64,000 nucleotides of DNA from Paraburkholderia fungorum. Its GTDB lineage: Bacteria; Pseudomonadota; Gammaproteobacteria; Burkholderiales; Burkholderiaceae. The stretch spans positions 434,001 through 498,000 of the forward strand of contig NZ_CADFGE010000001.1 in assembly GCF_902833645.1 (NCBI RefSeq), read 5' to 3'. Below the pieces are notes generated by a model. The model did not search any database and was not told the origin of the DNA. It was given only the letters and a program-made list of their open reading frames with translations. The position numbers and the translations under genes are program-made. Shown one piece after another: positions 45,065 to 54,326 of the stretch (positions are counted from its first letter, which is position 1; each line of letters starts with the position of its first letter).

Positions 45065-46777
45065 ATGGAAAGCAATCGCGCGCCCAGTCAAACGGATGAG
45101 CTCGCCCGCAGGCCTGCTCGCGCCGCAGATTACGCGGCCGAAAACCGGGCGCTGGTGGCACTCGCTCGCGTTCAGGCCGGCCCGCGTTCCGAATTCCTTC
45201 AGGCTATCGCGGATACGGCTCTGTCCCTTTGTCATGCTGATAGCGCGGGGATTAGTCTGGTCGAAGGACCTGACGATAGTCGGGTCTTTCGCTGGTTCGC
45301 GGTTGCCGGACTTTGCGCCGACCTGCGCGGCAAAACCACCACGTGGAATGAGTGCCCGTGCGGCGTCACACTGGAGGCAGGCGCCCCGCAACTTTTCATC
45401 AATCCGCAAGCCCGGTTTCCTTGTCTTCGGTTTCCCGGCGTGGAAGTGCCTGAAGGCATTGTCGTTCCGATTCCGGCGGATAACGGAGCGCTGGGCGCCA
45501 TCTGGGTCATGTCGCATGCGCAAGATTGCAGATTCGACCTCGAAGACGTCAGGCTGCTGTCGAATCTCGCCGTTTTCGCGGGGTCTGGCCTGACGATTGT
45601 CAACGCACGCGACAGCGGTGAAGAGAGTGACCGGCGGCACAACGAGTTCATCGCGATGCTCAGTCACGAATTGCGCAATCCAATGACGCCGATCGACGGC
45701 GCCATCAGTGCGGCAAAACGGCTTTGCGTCGGAGACGAACGAGCCGTGGAAATGTTGACGGTCGCGCAACGCCAGATGAGGCATCTGCGCACGCTGGTCG
45801 ATGACCTGCTCGACGCCGCCCGGCTGAAGCATGGCAAGCTCGCGATCAAGCACAGTGACACTTCGCTCAGCGAGATTGTGTTTGATGCCGTGACAGCCAT
45901 CAGGCACCACATCTTGTCCCGCAGGCACACGCTCAGGATCACCGGGCTGGACGAGCCCGTCTACGTGCGCGCCGACCATGTCCGCTTGAGCCAGGTGTTG
46001 GGCAACCTCCTGTCGAACGCGGCGAAATATACGCCTGTCGGAGGGACTATCGAGCTTAACGTGCGCGTCGAGGCAAACAATTCGAGCGACCAGTCAGACG
46101 CGCTGCTTGTCATTGACGTTGCAGACAACGGCATGGGAATCGATAGCGCGGTTCAGCCGCGCGTCTTCGACCTGTTCGCCCAGTCCGCCCGCGGTCGAGC
46201 ACGCTCCGAAGGAGGGTTGGGGATAGGGCTCGCGGTAGCGAAGCGCATGGTCGAGTTGCATCAAGGAACCATCTCGCTCAGGAGCGAAGGTTCAGGCAAA
46301 GGTACGGTTGTGACGCTGCGCTTGCCGATACTCCAGAAAGCAGTGGATGCCGCAGACATCGCGGCCCGCAAGATGCCGAGCATGACGCCCGAGCCGGCGC
46401 GTCTGCTGCTGGTTGACGACAATCAGGATGCGCTTCGGGCGCTGAGCGTCCTGCTCGAACTCGAGGGGCACGAGGTCACGACGTCGGACAATGGGCGCGA
46501 TGCGATACGGCTGATGTCTGAAAAGCACCCCGAGGTGGCCATCGTCGACGTAGGGATGCCGGAAATGGACGGCTTCGAGGTGGCGCGAACGGTACGCCTT
46601 AATCACCGGCTCGACGACATGGTGCTCGTTGCGCTCACGGGCTATGCGTCTGAATCCGACAAGTCGAGAGCGCTGGCGGCCGGCTTCGATTTCCATCTGA
46701 CCAAGCCGCTTTCGCTCGATAAGCTGCAATACATCCTGGCAAATCGTGCCGACGGCACGTTGAGAGGTATTGTCTAG
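45065..46777 (+). CDS. Hybrid sensor histidine kinase (GAF-HisKA-HATPase-REC)
   Basis: 570 residues. A GAF-like sensor region at about 25-180 (LCHADSAGISL, PCGVTLEAGAPQL) is followed by the H-box with His201 (MLSHELRNPM), N-box (LGNLLSNAAKY, about 312-322), DNGMGID and a G-box (GGLGIGLAVA). A receiver domain (446-565) carries Asp495 (IVDVGMPEMDG) and Lys547. There is no membrane helix, so it is a cytoplasmic sensor. No response regulator gene is adjacent. It may be transcribed separately from the LexA-box operon. Confidence 0.88.
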   Translation: MESNRAPSQTDELARRPARAADYAAENRALVALARVQAGPRSEFLQAIADTALSLCHADSAGISLVEGPDDSRVFRWFAVAGLCADLRGKTTTWNECPCGVTLEAGAPQLFINPQARFPCLRFPGVEVPEGIVVPIPADNGALGAIWVMSHAQDCRFDLEDVRLLSNLAVFAGSGLTIVNARDSGEESDRRHNEFIAMLSHELRNPMTPIDGAISAAKRLCVGDERAVEMLTVAQRQMRHLRTLVDDLLDAARLKHGKLAIKHSDTSLSEIVFDAVTAIRHHILSRRHTLRITGLDEPVYVRADHVRLSQVLGNLLSNAAKYTPVGGTIELNVRVEANNSSDQSDALLVIDVADNGMGIDSAVQPRVFDLFAQSARGRARSEGGLGIGLAVAKRMVELHQGTISLRSEGSGKGTVVTLRLPILQKAVDAADIAARKMPSMTPEPARLLLVDDNQDALRALSVLLELEGHEVTTSDNGRDAIRLMSEKHPEVAIVDVGMPEMDGFEVARTVRLNHRLDDMVLVALTGYASESDKSRALAAGFDFHLTKPLSLDKLQYILANRADGTLRGIV

Positions 46778-46834
46778 GTTCGTTGGACAGTTGAACCCGT
46801 GACCCCTTGATCTCCACGACGCACCGGATATATG

Positions 46835-46857
46835 AAAAACGCCCCTGGCGGAGCGTT
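46835..46857 (-). terminator. Intrinsic terminator of the lipoprotein gene
   Basis: On the minus strand AACGCTCC and GGGGCGTT pair (8 bp, one G-U) around a 4-nt loop and continue into five T in all. It lies 40 bp past the stop of the gene at 46897-48855. Confidence 0.65.
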
Positions 46858-46896
46858 GTGCAATCCGGAAATGTTGCGCTTCCAGCCTGGCCGCTT

Positions 46897-48855
46897 CTAG
46901 TTGTTGTACTGCGTCGTATCGTAGTACGTGGTCCCATTCTGGCCGCCACCCAACTGCACGAGCCGTGAACCACCGGACGTCAACGCCGGGAACGGGCAGT
47001 TCGTGCAGGTCTGGGCGCCGGTGGAATCGATCCCCGAGTAGACAGTGTTCTGATACTGACCGACCGTTGTATTGTTCGGTGCGCCGATCGAGAAGCCGTA
47101 GATTGACGTTGTCGAGCCGGAGGCTGTTCCAGGGCTGGCCTGGACCTGCACGGACGTCACCGGATAGGTGGGATTCGGTCCGGTCACGACGCTCGACCAC
47201 GTGAAACTCATCGCGTACTGCACGCCGGCCAGCGCCCCGCCTGGCGTGAGGAACGGAATCGCGTCCTGCGACAGCGTCGGCCATGCGACCGTGCTGCCCG
47301 CCGTAGCGTTCAGCGGACTGCCCGGATTGATGATCGACGACTGGCCGAGCTGCACGCCGCGCTGGTCGTAGAAGGTGACCGTGTAGGTCGCATAGAGCGG
47401 CACGGTGCTCGCGTCGATCGATTGCGCCGCGTAGTAGCCGCTCGAAGCCGGCGTGAAGTTCGCGGTCGACGAAAGCGATTGCCATGACCAGCGATAAAGC
47501 TCTGTATTGCTGTTCGTCATTGCAGGGGCAACCGGTGCTGCGTTCAACGGCAGATCCGACAGGCCCAGCGAGTTGCTGCCAAGCGCGTTGCGCTGTGTCA
47601 GCCAGACCGGCGCAGCGAGGCCAGGCCCCGTGACGGAAGCCGAATACACCGCCGGATTCGAGGCGGTTGGAATCGCAATCTTGAGACCCGACTCATAACG
47701 GTTCACGTCCGCCAGCTTCGAATCGAGGAAGGTGCGGCGCTGGATTTGCGACATGATCGACACGGCAAATTGTGACTGATTGCCGATCAGATCCCAGCCG
47801 AGCTGCACGCCGCTCGGGAGCGTGACGGGCGTGGCGAGCTGTTGCGCGATGGTGTAGAGCACACCGGCTGACGTACCGTTCACCAGCGTGACCGGCAACT
47901 GCACAAGCGCCTGCTGCTTGCCATTGCGCGTGAAGAAAGCGAGTGTCTTCGGCGAACCGAACACCGCGCCGCTGAAGACACCATCGGCCTGGTTGTGGCC
48001 TACGGCCAGATCGGTCGAGCCGTTTTCGAGGAAGGTGGCGTCGATGGCCGGCGAGCATGATGTGTTGAGCGCGCCATTCGCCGCGCAGGCAGTCAGCAGG
48101 GACGCAAGCGGCTCCAGATAGTTGGCCGCCGCGGCCGGCGCTGCCAGCGTGACCGACTGGGTGGTCTGGTTGTTCAGCGTGACAGTCGTGCCCGGCGCCG
48201 CATTCGACACCAGCAACAAGCCACCATTAGCCGCCGACACCAGCGAGACCGTGTCGATCACCGCATCGGCGCCGGTGTGATTCGGCGTAAAGGCCGTACC
48301 GACCGGATCGAAGCCCGCCGCCTGAATACCATTCTGCGTGAGAATTTTCGCCAGTATCGAGTCGAGCGTGATGGTGGCGACCTGCACGGACGTCAGCGTC
48401 ACCTTGGCCAGCGCCGTGGTCGATGCGAGGTCGGCCGGATTACCCGAGGCCGTCAGCATGGCGGCAATCGCGGTGGTCAGCGTGGTGACGTTCGCGATAG
48501 CCGGCGCCGTGCCGCCCGGCAGCTTGGCGAGTACGGAGACGAGCGGGGCGGAGACGCCCGTGGGGTCGGTGACGACGATCAGGAATGGCGCGCTCATGCC
48601 CTTCACCGAGATCGTGTACGCGCCTTGGGCGTTGGTGCTTGTGCTGGCCTGCGCCCCGGTCGCATCGGTTAGCGTAACGGTCGCGCTCGCCACGGCGGTG
48701 CCTCGCGCAACTGTGCCGCTTACCGTGGTGGCCGTGACCGCCGGCGTGCTCGATGATGACGCTGAACTGGAACCGCCGCCGCCGCAACCGCCCAGTTGGA
48801 GCATGGCAAGGGCTACGGCGGCCGCGACGCCGCTGCGCACTAACGATCGATGCAT
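46897..48855 (-). CDS. Large putative surface lipoprotein of unknown function
   Basis: 652 residues. The signal peptide ends in the lipobox QLGGC, followed by GGGGSSSASSSS, typical of Burkholderia lipoproteins. Residues about 40-105 look like a carboxypeptidase-regulatory/Ig-like repeat (VSGTVARGTAVASATVTLTD). The remainder is beta-rich, Thr/Ser/Asn-rich, with a Cys pair near the end (TCTNCPFP). No catalytic motif is visible. It may be an outer-membrane adhesin- or sensor-like protein; this is a guess. The gene is monocistronic with its own terminator. Confidence 0.75.
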   Translation of the reverse strand: MHRSLVRSGVAAAVALAMLQLGGCGGGGSSSASSSSTPAVTATTVSGTVARGTAVASATVTLTDATGAQASTSTNAQGAYTISVKGMSAPFLIVVTDPTGVSAPLVSVLAKLPGGTAPAIANVTTLTTAIAAMLTASGNPADLASTTALAKVTLTSVQVATITLDSILAKILTQNGIQAAGFDPVGTAFTPNHTGADAVIDTVSLVSAANGGLLLVSNAAPGTTVTLNNQTTQSVTLAAPAAAANYLEPLASLLTACAANGALNTSCSPAIDATFLENGSTDLAVGHNQADGVFSGAVFGSPKTLAFFTRNGKQQALVQLPVTLVNGTSAGVLYTIAQQLATPVTLPSGVQLGWDLIGNQSQFAVSIMSQIQRRTFLDSKLADVNRYESGLKIAIPTASNPAVYSASVTGPGLAAPVWLTQRNALGSNSLGLSDLPLNAAPVAPAMTNSNTELYRWSWQSLSSTANFTPASSGYYAAQSIDASTVPLYATYTVTFYDQRGVQLGQSSIINPGSPLNATAGSTVAWPTLSQDAIPFLTPGGALAGVQYAMSFTWSSVVTGPNPTYPVTSVQVQASPGTASGSTTSIYGFSIGAPNNTTVGQYQNTVYSGIDSTGAQTCTNCPFPALTSGGSRLVQLGGGQNGTTYYDTTQYNN

Positions 48856-49095
48856 GAAATTCCCCGATGCTTCGTTTATATGATTCGCTTGCTACCCTGG
48901 CAGACCAGACATGCCGGTGAACTTGACGGTGTTCCAGGTTTGCCGCGCAATGTCGCTGGATTGGATGCCGATTATCACCCGTGATTAATCGATAAGCGGC
49001 ACATTCCCGACGGGCTTTAGCGCGTTCGGAGAATACTGCAAAGCGGCGCTCTTGTGTCGTGCGCCGGGGAGGCGCTCATTCAGGTTCAGCGTTTC

Positions 49096-49284
49096 TTACT
49101 TACCCAACTCATGGCCGATAATCCCGCCGGCCACCGCGCCGCCTACCGTGCCGACTGTGCTGTGATTGGTCGCCTCGTTACCGATGACCCCACCCGCCGC
49201 CGCGCCCCCAAGAGTGCAGCCGGTCGTCGCCGTCAGTAGCGCGAATACCACTGCAAGCGTGCCCAAGCCAGATAGATTTCGCAT
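49096..49284 (-). CDS. Glycine-zipper lipoprotein
   Basis: 62 residues from the ATG at 49284, with GAGGTGACATC upstream; the longer frame to 49332 is unlikely. The lipobox is TATTGC. Two glycine-zipper segments (LGGAAAGGVIGNEATN, TVGGAVAGGIIGHELGK) resemble SlyB/OsmB-type envelope proteins. Regions 48856-49095 and 49285-49514 around it hold no other gene. Confidence 0.75.
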   Translation of the reverse strand: MRNLSGLGTLAVVFALLTATTGCTLGGAAAGGVIGNEATNHSTVGTVGGAVAGGIIGHELGK

Positions 49285-49514
49285 GATGTCACCTCGGATG
49301 TGTAGCGATGCCAAGGGTTCAGCAATTGCCATGCCGCGTCCGTATTACGAGTGTCCGTAGAGTTCGCGATGTACTGGTGTACGGGCGGTCAAACGGGTTT
49401 GCTGGAGTGTTCCGCGCTTGCTAGACTGCCCTTCGCCACCCAACTGCAAGCGCGTTTTTGCCGTCGTGCGCCGGCCTGGCGTTCACGTCCGCGACGCAAT
49501 CAATCGGAGACGCC

Positions 49515-49862
49515 ATGTCCTACCTGCTGCTTATTGTCGAACCCCCGGATCAACGTGTCGAACGCGGCGAGCAGGCGGGGCGCGAGGTCTATGACCAGAT
49601 GGTGCGTTTTGCCGCCGACCTCAAAGAGCGCGGCAAGCTGCTCGCAGTCGAATCGCTGGCCTCCGAGTCCGTGCGCGTGCAGATGCGCGACGGTCAGCCC
49701 ACACTGCTCGATGGCCCGTTCGCCGAAGCCAAGGAGATGATCGGCGGCTTCTTCCTGCTCGATTGTGAAACCCGCGAAGAAGCGGTGGCGATTGCGCAAG
49801 CCTGCCCGGCCGCGTCGTGGTGCACCGTTGAAGTCCGCAAAACCGGACCCTGTTTCCTGTAA
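49515..49862 (+). CDS. YCII-related (DGPF-domain) protein, first copy
   Basis: 115 residues, ATG at 49515 behind CGGAG. The diagnostic LLDGPFAEAKEMIGGFFLLDC segment, with DGPF at residues 66-69, matches proteins encoded with ECF42 sigma factors. The biochemical function is undefined, but such proteins are fairly reliable members of the sigma factor's regulon. The cluster continues to the sigma factor at 51526. Confidence 0.85.
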   Translation: MSYLLLIVEPPDQRVERGEQAGREVYDQMVRFAADLKERGKLLAVESLASESVRVQMRDGQPTLLDGPFAEAKEMIGGFFLLDCETREEAVAIAQACPAASWCTVEVRKTGPCFL

Positions 49863-50017
49863 ACCGGCTCGCCCGTTCGCGATTATTTTCTTGGGGTTTT
49901 CCCTAGATCGACGGCAAATATGTCGATCCACCCGCGCATCGCTCGTCGTGCAAGTAAGGAGCCAGCCAACAGCGAAGGGCTCGCCATCTACTACACGCCA
50001 CCCAAGGAGCGATTGCG

Positions 50018-50434
50018 ATGCGATTCATGATCATAGTGAAGGCCACTGCCCTGAGCGAAGCCGGCGGGCCGCCGGACGAAGCCCTGATGGCGGCGATGGG
50101 CGCGTACCACGAAGAACTGGTCAAGGCCGGCGTGCTGCTCGATGCAACCGGTCTGCAGCCGAGTTCGAAAGGCTGGCGCATCCGCTACAGCGCGGGCAAA
50201 CGTACGGTGATCGACGGTCCGTTCGCGGAAACCAAGGAGCTGATTGCCGGCTATACGCTGATCCAGGTTCGCTCCCGCGAAGAAGCCATGGAGTGGGCGC
50301 GGCGGTTTCCGGCGCCGTTCGGCGAGCAGGCCGACGGCGAAATCGAAGTTCGGCAACTGTATGAACTCGAGGACTTCGAGCCGAGCCCGGAACTGGAGCG
50401 CTTCAAAGAGCTGGACGCGGCTAAACGCGGCTGA
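50018..50434 (+). CDS. YCII-related (DGPF-domain) protein, second copy
   Basis: 138 residues with AAGGAG upstream of the ATG. TVIDGPFAETKELIAGYTLI is the DGPF signature, and an acidic C-terminal tail (LEDFEPSPELERFKEL) is longer than in the first copy. The two copies differ clearly in sequence outside the motif, so this is not a recent duplication. Part of the sigma-factor cluster. Confidence 0.87.
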   Translation: MRFMIIVKATALSEAGGPPDEALMAAMGAYHEELVKAGVLLDATGLQPSSKGWRIRYSAGKRTVIDGPFAETKELIAGYTLIQVRSREEAMEWARRFPAPFGEQADGEIEVRQLYELEDFEPSPELERFKELDAAKRG

Positions 50435-50531
50435 AGGTGGTTAAGCACTAACCGCGGCTACACAAGTGATCGTCATGCCGATCCGCGCGCCCCATGAGGC
50501 GCCGATCCGGCCACATCGAAAGGGATTCATC

Positions 50532-51059
50532 ATGCTCAAAACCATTCTGATCGCCATCGTTGCGGTGGTGGGTCTTGTGCTCATCTACGCGGCAACGCGG
50601 CCCGATACCTTCCGCATCGAGCGCAGCGTGCGCATCAAGGCGTCACCCGAGCGGGTCTATGGTTTGATCGACGACCTGCATCAATTCAATCGCTGGAATC
50701 CGTTCCTGCGCAAAGATCCCGCGACGCAAGGCACTTACAGCGGCACGCCGGACGGCAAGGGGGCGCGCTATGCGTGGCAAAGCGAGAAGATCGGCGTGGG
50801 GCAGATGGAGATCGTCGATACGGCGGTGCCGTCGAGCGTAACGATGAAGCTCGATTTTCTGAAGCCGTTCGAAGCGCACAACGTCGCCGAATTCGAGTTG
50901 AAGCCGGAGGCGGGCGAAACCCAGGTCACATGGGCGATGCACGGACCCGCGCCGTTTCTGTCGAAGCTGATGCAGGTGTTCTTCAGCATGGACCGAATGG
51001 TCGGCAAGGATTTCGAAGACGGCCTGAGCAATCTGAAAACGCTTGCCGAGGCGAACTGA
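50532..51059 (+). CDS. SRPBCC-family (polyketide cyclase-like) protein with N-terminal helix
   Basis: 175 residues from the ATG at 50532, with AAGGG upstream. A hydrophobic helix (ILIAIVAVVGLVLIYAA) anchors or exports the protein. The SRPBCC fold follows: FRIERSVRIKASPERVYGLI, FNRWNPFLRKDP, TQVTWAMHGPAPF. Such proteins bind hydrophobic ligands. It lies between the DGPF genes and the VOC gene and is probably in the same regulon. Confidence 0.83.
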   Translation: MLKTILIAIVAVVGLVLIYAATRPDTFRIERSVRIKASPERVYGLIDDLHQFNRWNPFLRKDPATQGTYSGTPDGKGARYAWQSEKIGVGQMEIVDTAVPSSVTMKLDFLKPFEAHNVAEFELKPEAGETQVTWAMHGPAPFLSKLMQVFFSMDRMVGKDFEDGLSNLKTLAEAN

Positions 51060-51113
51060 ATACGCGCGATGTGCTGCGCGAGCGGGCACATCGCAGAATC
51101 AATGGATTCCATC

Positions 51114-51521
51114 ATGCATAAGCAGATCTACGTCAATCTCGCTGTCGACGATCTCGGACGGTCGAAGGCATTTTTCAGCGCACTCGGTTTTACCTTCGAT
51201 CCGCAATTCACCAACGAGCAGGCCGCTTGCCTCGTCCTCGGCGAGAACCTCTACGCGATGCTGCTGGTCAAGGACCTGTTCAAGTCCTTCACGCGCAAGT
51301 CGCTTTGCAATCCGAAGGAAAGCACGGAAGCGCTGTTAGGGCTCTCATGCGAGAGCCGGGGCGAGGTGGATGCGCTGGTCGCGAAGGCGCTTGCCGCCGG
51401 TGGCACGGTGCCGCGCGCGCCGCAGGACTACGGCTTCATGTACGGACATGGCTTCGAAGATATCGACGGCCATATCTGGGAGTTGATCTACATGGACCCG
51501 AACGCCAAGGCAGCGGGCTGA
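51114..51521 (+). CDS. VOC-family (glyoxalase/bleomycin-resistance-like) protein
   Basis: 135 residues. The fold is recognised from IYVNLAVDDLGRSKAFFSALG, CLVLGENLYAMLLV and the C-terminal GFEDIDGHIWELIYMDPNA, a PhnB-like pattern. His and Glu in GHIWELIY could bind metal. The ATG at 51114 is chosen; another at 51102 is possible. Only 4 bp separate it from the sigma factor gene. Confidence 0.85.
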   Translation: MHKQIYVNLAVDDLGRSKAFFSALGFTFDPQFTNEQAACLVLGENLYAMLLVKDLFKSFTRKSLCNPKESTEALLGLSCESRGEVDALVAKALAAGGTVPRAPQDYGFMYGHGFEDIDGHIWELIYMDPNAKAAG

Positions 51522-51525
51522 TTCC

Positions 51526-52803
51526 GTGACAACACAGGCCACCCATCGTGCCATCGAGGCAGTCTGGCGGATCGAATCCGCCAAGGTCATCGCCCACGTC
51601 GCACGGATCGTGCGCGACGTGGGACTGGCCGAAGAGCTGGCGCAGGACGCGCTGGTGGCGGCACTCGAACATTGGCCGGATGCGGGCGTGCCCGACAATC
51701 CGGGGGCGTGGCTGATGGCAACCGCGAAGAACCGTGCCCTCGACCGCTTGCGCCAGGAAGCACTGCATGCCCGCAAGCGCGAGGAGTTGGGCCACGATCT
51801 CGACGCAAGGGAGGCGCACCTCGTGCCGGATTTCGTCGATAGCCTCGATGCCGCACGCGCCGACGATATCGGCGACGACCTGCTGCGGCTGGTGTTCACC
51901 GCGTGCCACCCGGTGTTGTCCACCGACGCCCGCGTCGCGCTCACGCTGCGCCTGCTCGGCGGTCTCACCACCGACGAAATCGCGCGGGCATTCCTCGTGC
52001 CCGAGTCGACCGTCGCACAGCGCATCGTGCGGGCCAAGCGCACGCTGTCCGCGGCCAAGGTGCCGTTCGAAGTGCCGCAGGCGGATGCGCGTGCGCCGCG
52101 GCTCGCCTCGGTGCTGCAGGTGATTTATCTGATTTTCAACGAAGGCTATTCGGCCACTGCCGGCGACGACTGGATGCGACCGGCGTTGTGCGAGGAAGCG
52201 CTGCGACTGGGGCGCGTGCTGAGCGGGCTCGTGCCGGACGAAGGCGAAGTGCACGGCCTCGTCGCATTGATGGAAATCCAGGCGTCGCGCACCCACGCGC
52301 GTACCGATAGCGAGGGCAAGCCGGTGCTGCTGCTCGATCAGGACCGCAGCCGCTGGGACCCGTTGCTGATCCGCCGTGGCCTGGCCGCGCTCGCCACCGC
52401 GCACGCGTTGGGCGGCGCGAGCGGGCCGTATGCGTTGCAGGCCGCGTTAGCCGCGTGTCATGCGCGCGCGCGTCGCGCCGACGAGACCGACTGGGTGCAG
52501 ATCGTTGCGTTGTACGACGCGCTGGCGCAGGTGGCGCCTTCGCCGGTGGTCGAGTTGAACCGGGCAGTGGCAGTCGGCATGGCGTTCGGGCCGGCTGCCG
52601 GACTGGAAATCGTCGATGCGCTCGCCGCCGATGCGGCGCTCGCGAACTATCACTGGCTGCCGAGCGTGCGTGGCGATCTGCTGGAGAAACTCGGCCGCGT
52701 GGATGAGGCACGCGCCGAATTCGAACGCGCTGCCGCCATGACGCGCAATGCGCGCGAGCGCGAACTGTTGCTCGAGCGTGCCGCGCGCGGCCGCACGCAT
52801 TGA
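51526..52803 (+). CDS. ECF42-type RNA polymerase sigma factor with C-terminal helical extension
   Basis: 425 residues. Sigma region 2 (AEELAQDALVAALEHWPDAG, NPGAWLMATAKNRALDRLR) and region 4 (LLGGLTTDEIARAFLVPEST, AQRIVRAKRTL) occupy the first 185. A long SNoaL-free, TPR-like helical extension (FNEGYSATAGDDW, PVVELNRAVAV, RAEFERAAAMT) marks the ECF42 group. There is no anti-sigma gene. In this group activity is thought to be controlled through the extension, and the DGPF genes upstream are typical targets. GTG start, weak ribosome-binding site. Confidence 0.87.
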   Translation: MTTQATHRAIEAVWRIESAKVIAHVARIVRDVGLAEELAQDALVAALEHWPDAGVPDNPGAWLMATAKNRALDRLRQEALHARKREELGHDLDAREAHLVPDFVDSLDAARADDIGDDLLRLVFTACHPVLSTDARVALTLRLLGGLTTDEIARAFLVPESTVAQRIVRAKRTLSAAKVPFEVPQADARAPRLASVLQVIYLIFNEGYSATAGDDWMRPALCEEALRLGRVLSGLVPDEGEVHGLVALMEIQASRTHARTDSEGKPVLLLDQDRSRWDPLLIRRGLAALATAHALGGASGPYALQAALAACHARARRADETDWVQIVALYDALAQVAPSPVVELNRAVAVGMAFGPAAGLEIVDALAADAALANYHWLPSVRGDLLEKLGRVDEARAEFERAAAMTRNARERELLLERAARGRTH

Positions 52804-52825
52804 ACCTGAAGCGTACCCGGACAAC

Positions 52826-53443
52826 TCACCGGATCAACTGACGCACACCCAGCGCGACGATCAGGCCGCCGCACACGCGATCTATCCACGCCTTGCAGCG
52901 CCGGTACGCCGAAGCAATCCGCGCCTGCGACAACGTGAGCGCGACGAATCCATACCAGCTGCTCGCGACCACGCAGACCATGCCGAGCATGGCGGCAAAT
53001 GTGCCGACGCTGACATGCGGCGGCGCGGCGGAAGAAAACACCGCGGCAAAGAACGCCATCGACTTCGGATTCGCGATGTTGGTCGCAAAGCCCTGCGCGA
53101 ATGCTTGCCGAAAGCCGCCGGTCGACGCATGCAGGCGCTGCGCCGGCTTACCTGCGGAAGCGTTCGCGATGAGGCGGCCGCCGAACCAGATCAGATAACC
53201 GGCGCCGGCGATCTTCACTGCCAGCGCGAGCCACGGAAACGCGGTGAACACGATGCCGACGCCGAGAATCGCGCAGCTTGCCCAGAACAGATTGACGAGC
53301 ACGATGCCGCCGACCATCGAGAGCGCCTCGACGCGCGTCGCCGAGGCGGCCTTGTGCGCCACTGCGACAAAGTTCGGACCGGGGATCACCACGCCGGCTA
53401 TGTACACGGAAAAAACGCCCAGAACGGCGGACCCATCAATCAC
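52826..53443 (-). CDS. LysE/RhtB-family amino-acid exporter
   Basis: 205 residues, six hydrophobic helices. The family motif FSVYIAGVVIPGPNFVAVAHKA is at the N-terminus and GFRQAFAQGFATNIANPKSMAFF in the middle. An inner-membrane exporter of amino acids or homoserine lactone-like compounds; substrate unknown. The GTG start at 53443 has AAGGAG 6 nt upstream. It converges with the sigma factor gene. Confidence 0.88.
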   Translation of the reverse strand: MIDGSAVLGVFSVYIAGVVIPGPNFVAVAHKAASATRVEALSMVGGIVLVNLFWASCAILGVGIVFTAFPWLALAVKIAGAGYLIWFGGRLIANASAGKPAQRLHASTGGFRQAFAQGFATNIANPKSMAFFAAVFSSAAPPHVSVGTFAAMLGMVCVVASSWYGFVALTLSQARIASAYRRCKAWIDRVCGGLIVALGVRQLIR

Positions 53444-53527
53444 GCATTGCTCCTTAACTCATCCATCGGGCAAGACGTAGCATAACCGCCAATCGCGCCG
53501 GACATGGGCGCAGCGCCCGTCGCTCAA

Positions 53528-54106
53528 TCAAGCGGCAAAGAACGCCAAAGCGGCCGTAACCACACCCGCTGCGGCAACACCGAACGACAGATTGCGCAGC
53601 CATTTCTTGCGCGTCAGCAACGTGATCGCGCACAGGGCGATCGCTACCTGAATCAGGGTCGTGGCCTGGGCCCAGCGGTGATGGCCGTGCAGCAGTGCTT
53701 CACTTTTCGTGTCGTTATCGACGACTTCCTTCTCGATCGCTTCAGCCTTCGCGCGGATCGGCTCCTTCTGCTGCTTGTACTTGTCGACGTCGGCGAGGAA
53801 TTTGGCATGCGCGTCGGCATTGCTGGCCGATAGCGCCGCGCCGAGTTCAGCGAGATTCTCTTTCTCGCCCTTGGCCTGGTAATAGTTCCATTGATTCGAC
53901 GCTTCGGTCTTTTTAATGGCGGCTTCGTTCTTGTAGTAAAGCGCCAGATTTTCGCTGTTGCCGCTCTGGTAGGCGCACAGCGCGCCAATCGTCGCGAGGA
54001 TTGCCGTCATCACGGCCATGCGGCTCGCAAAGGGATCCTCGTCGTGGTGGCCGGCGTGTTCAACCGCATGGTCGTGCGGACCATGCACTTCATATTCTTC
54101 AGACAT
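53528..54106 (-). CDS. DUF4337 family membrane protein
   Basis: 192 residues from the ATG at 54106, with CGGAG upstream. A His/acid-rich N-terminus (HGPHDHAVEHAGHHDED) is followed by a helix, the family segment EASNQWNYYQAKGEKENLAE, a coiled-coil region (KYKQQKEPIRAKAEAIEKEV) and two C-terminal helices. Function unknown; the histidines could bind metal. Confidence 0.82.
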   Translation of the reverse strand: MSEEYEVHGPHDHAVEHAGHHDEDPFASRMAVMTAILATIGALCAYQSGNSENLALYYKNEAAIKKTEASNQWNYYQAKGEKENLAELGAALSASNADAHAKFLADVDKYKQQKEPIRAKAEAIEKEVVDNDTKSEALLHGHHRWAQATTLIQVAIALCAITLLTRKKWLRNLSFGVAAAGVVTAALAFFAA

Positions 54107-54293
54107 CTGATTCTCCGAGCGAAGCTTTTCTTGTGATCTCCGGGCGGCGCGCATGGCGCTGGCCCCTGCGTGGACGACGCGGCAAGCGCTGCCCGCCGGC
54201 CCGGCGGGCTCAATCTTAGCGTGTGGCGACCGGCGATGGAAAAGCTATCGGCGCGAAGGGATGTCGATGACGGACGTCGATGAGGAACGTCAA

Positions 54294-54317
54294 CAGGCGG
54301 ACGAACAGGCGGACGAA
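54294..54317 (+). repeat. Two tandem copies of a 12-mer
   Basis: CAGGCGGACGAA occurs twice in direct succession between the DUF4337 and XapX genes. The surrounding plus-strand frame is acidic and repetitive and I do not accept it as a gene. Confidence 0.7.
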
Positions 54318-54326
54318 GGGCGACCG

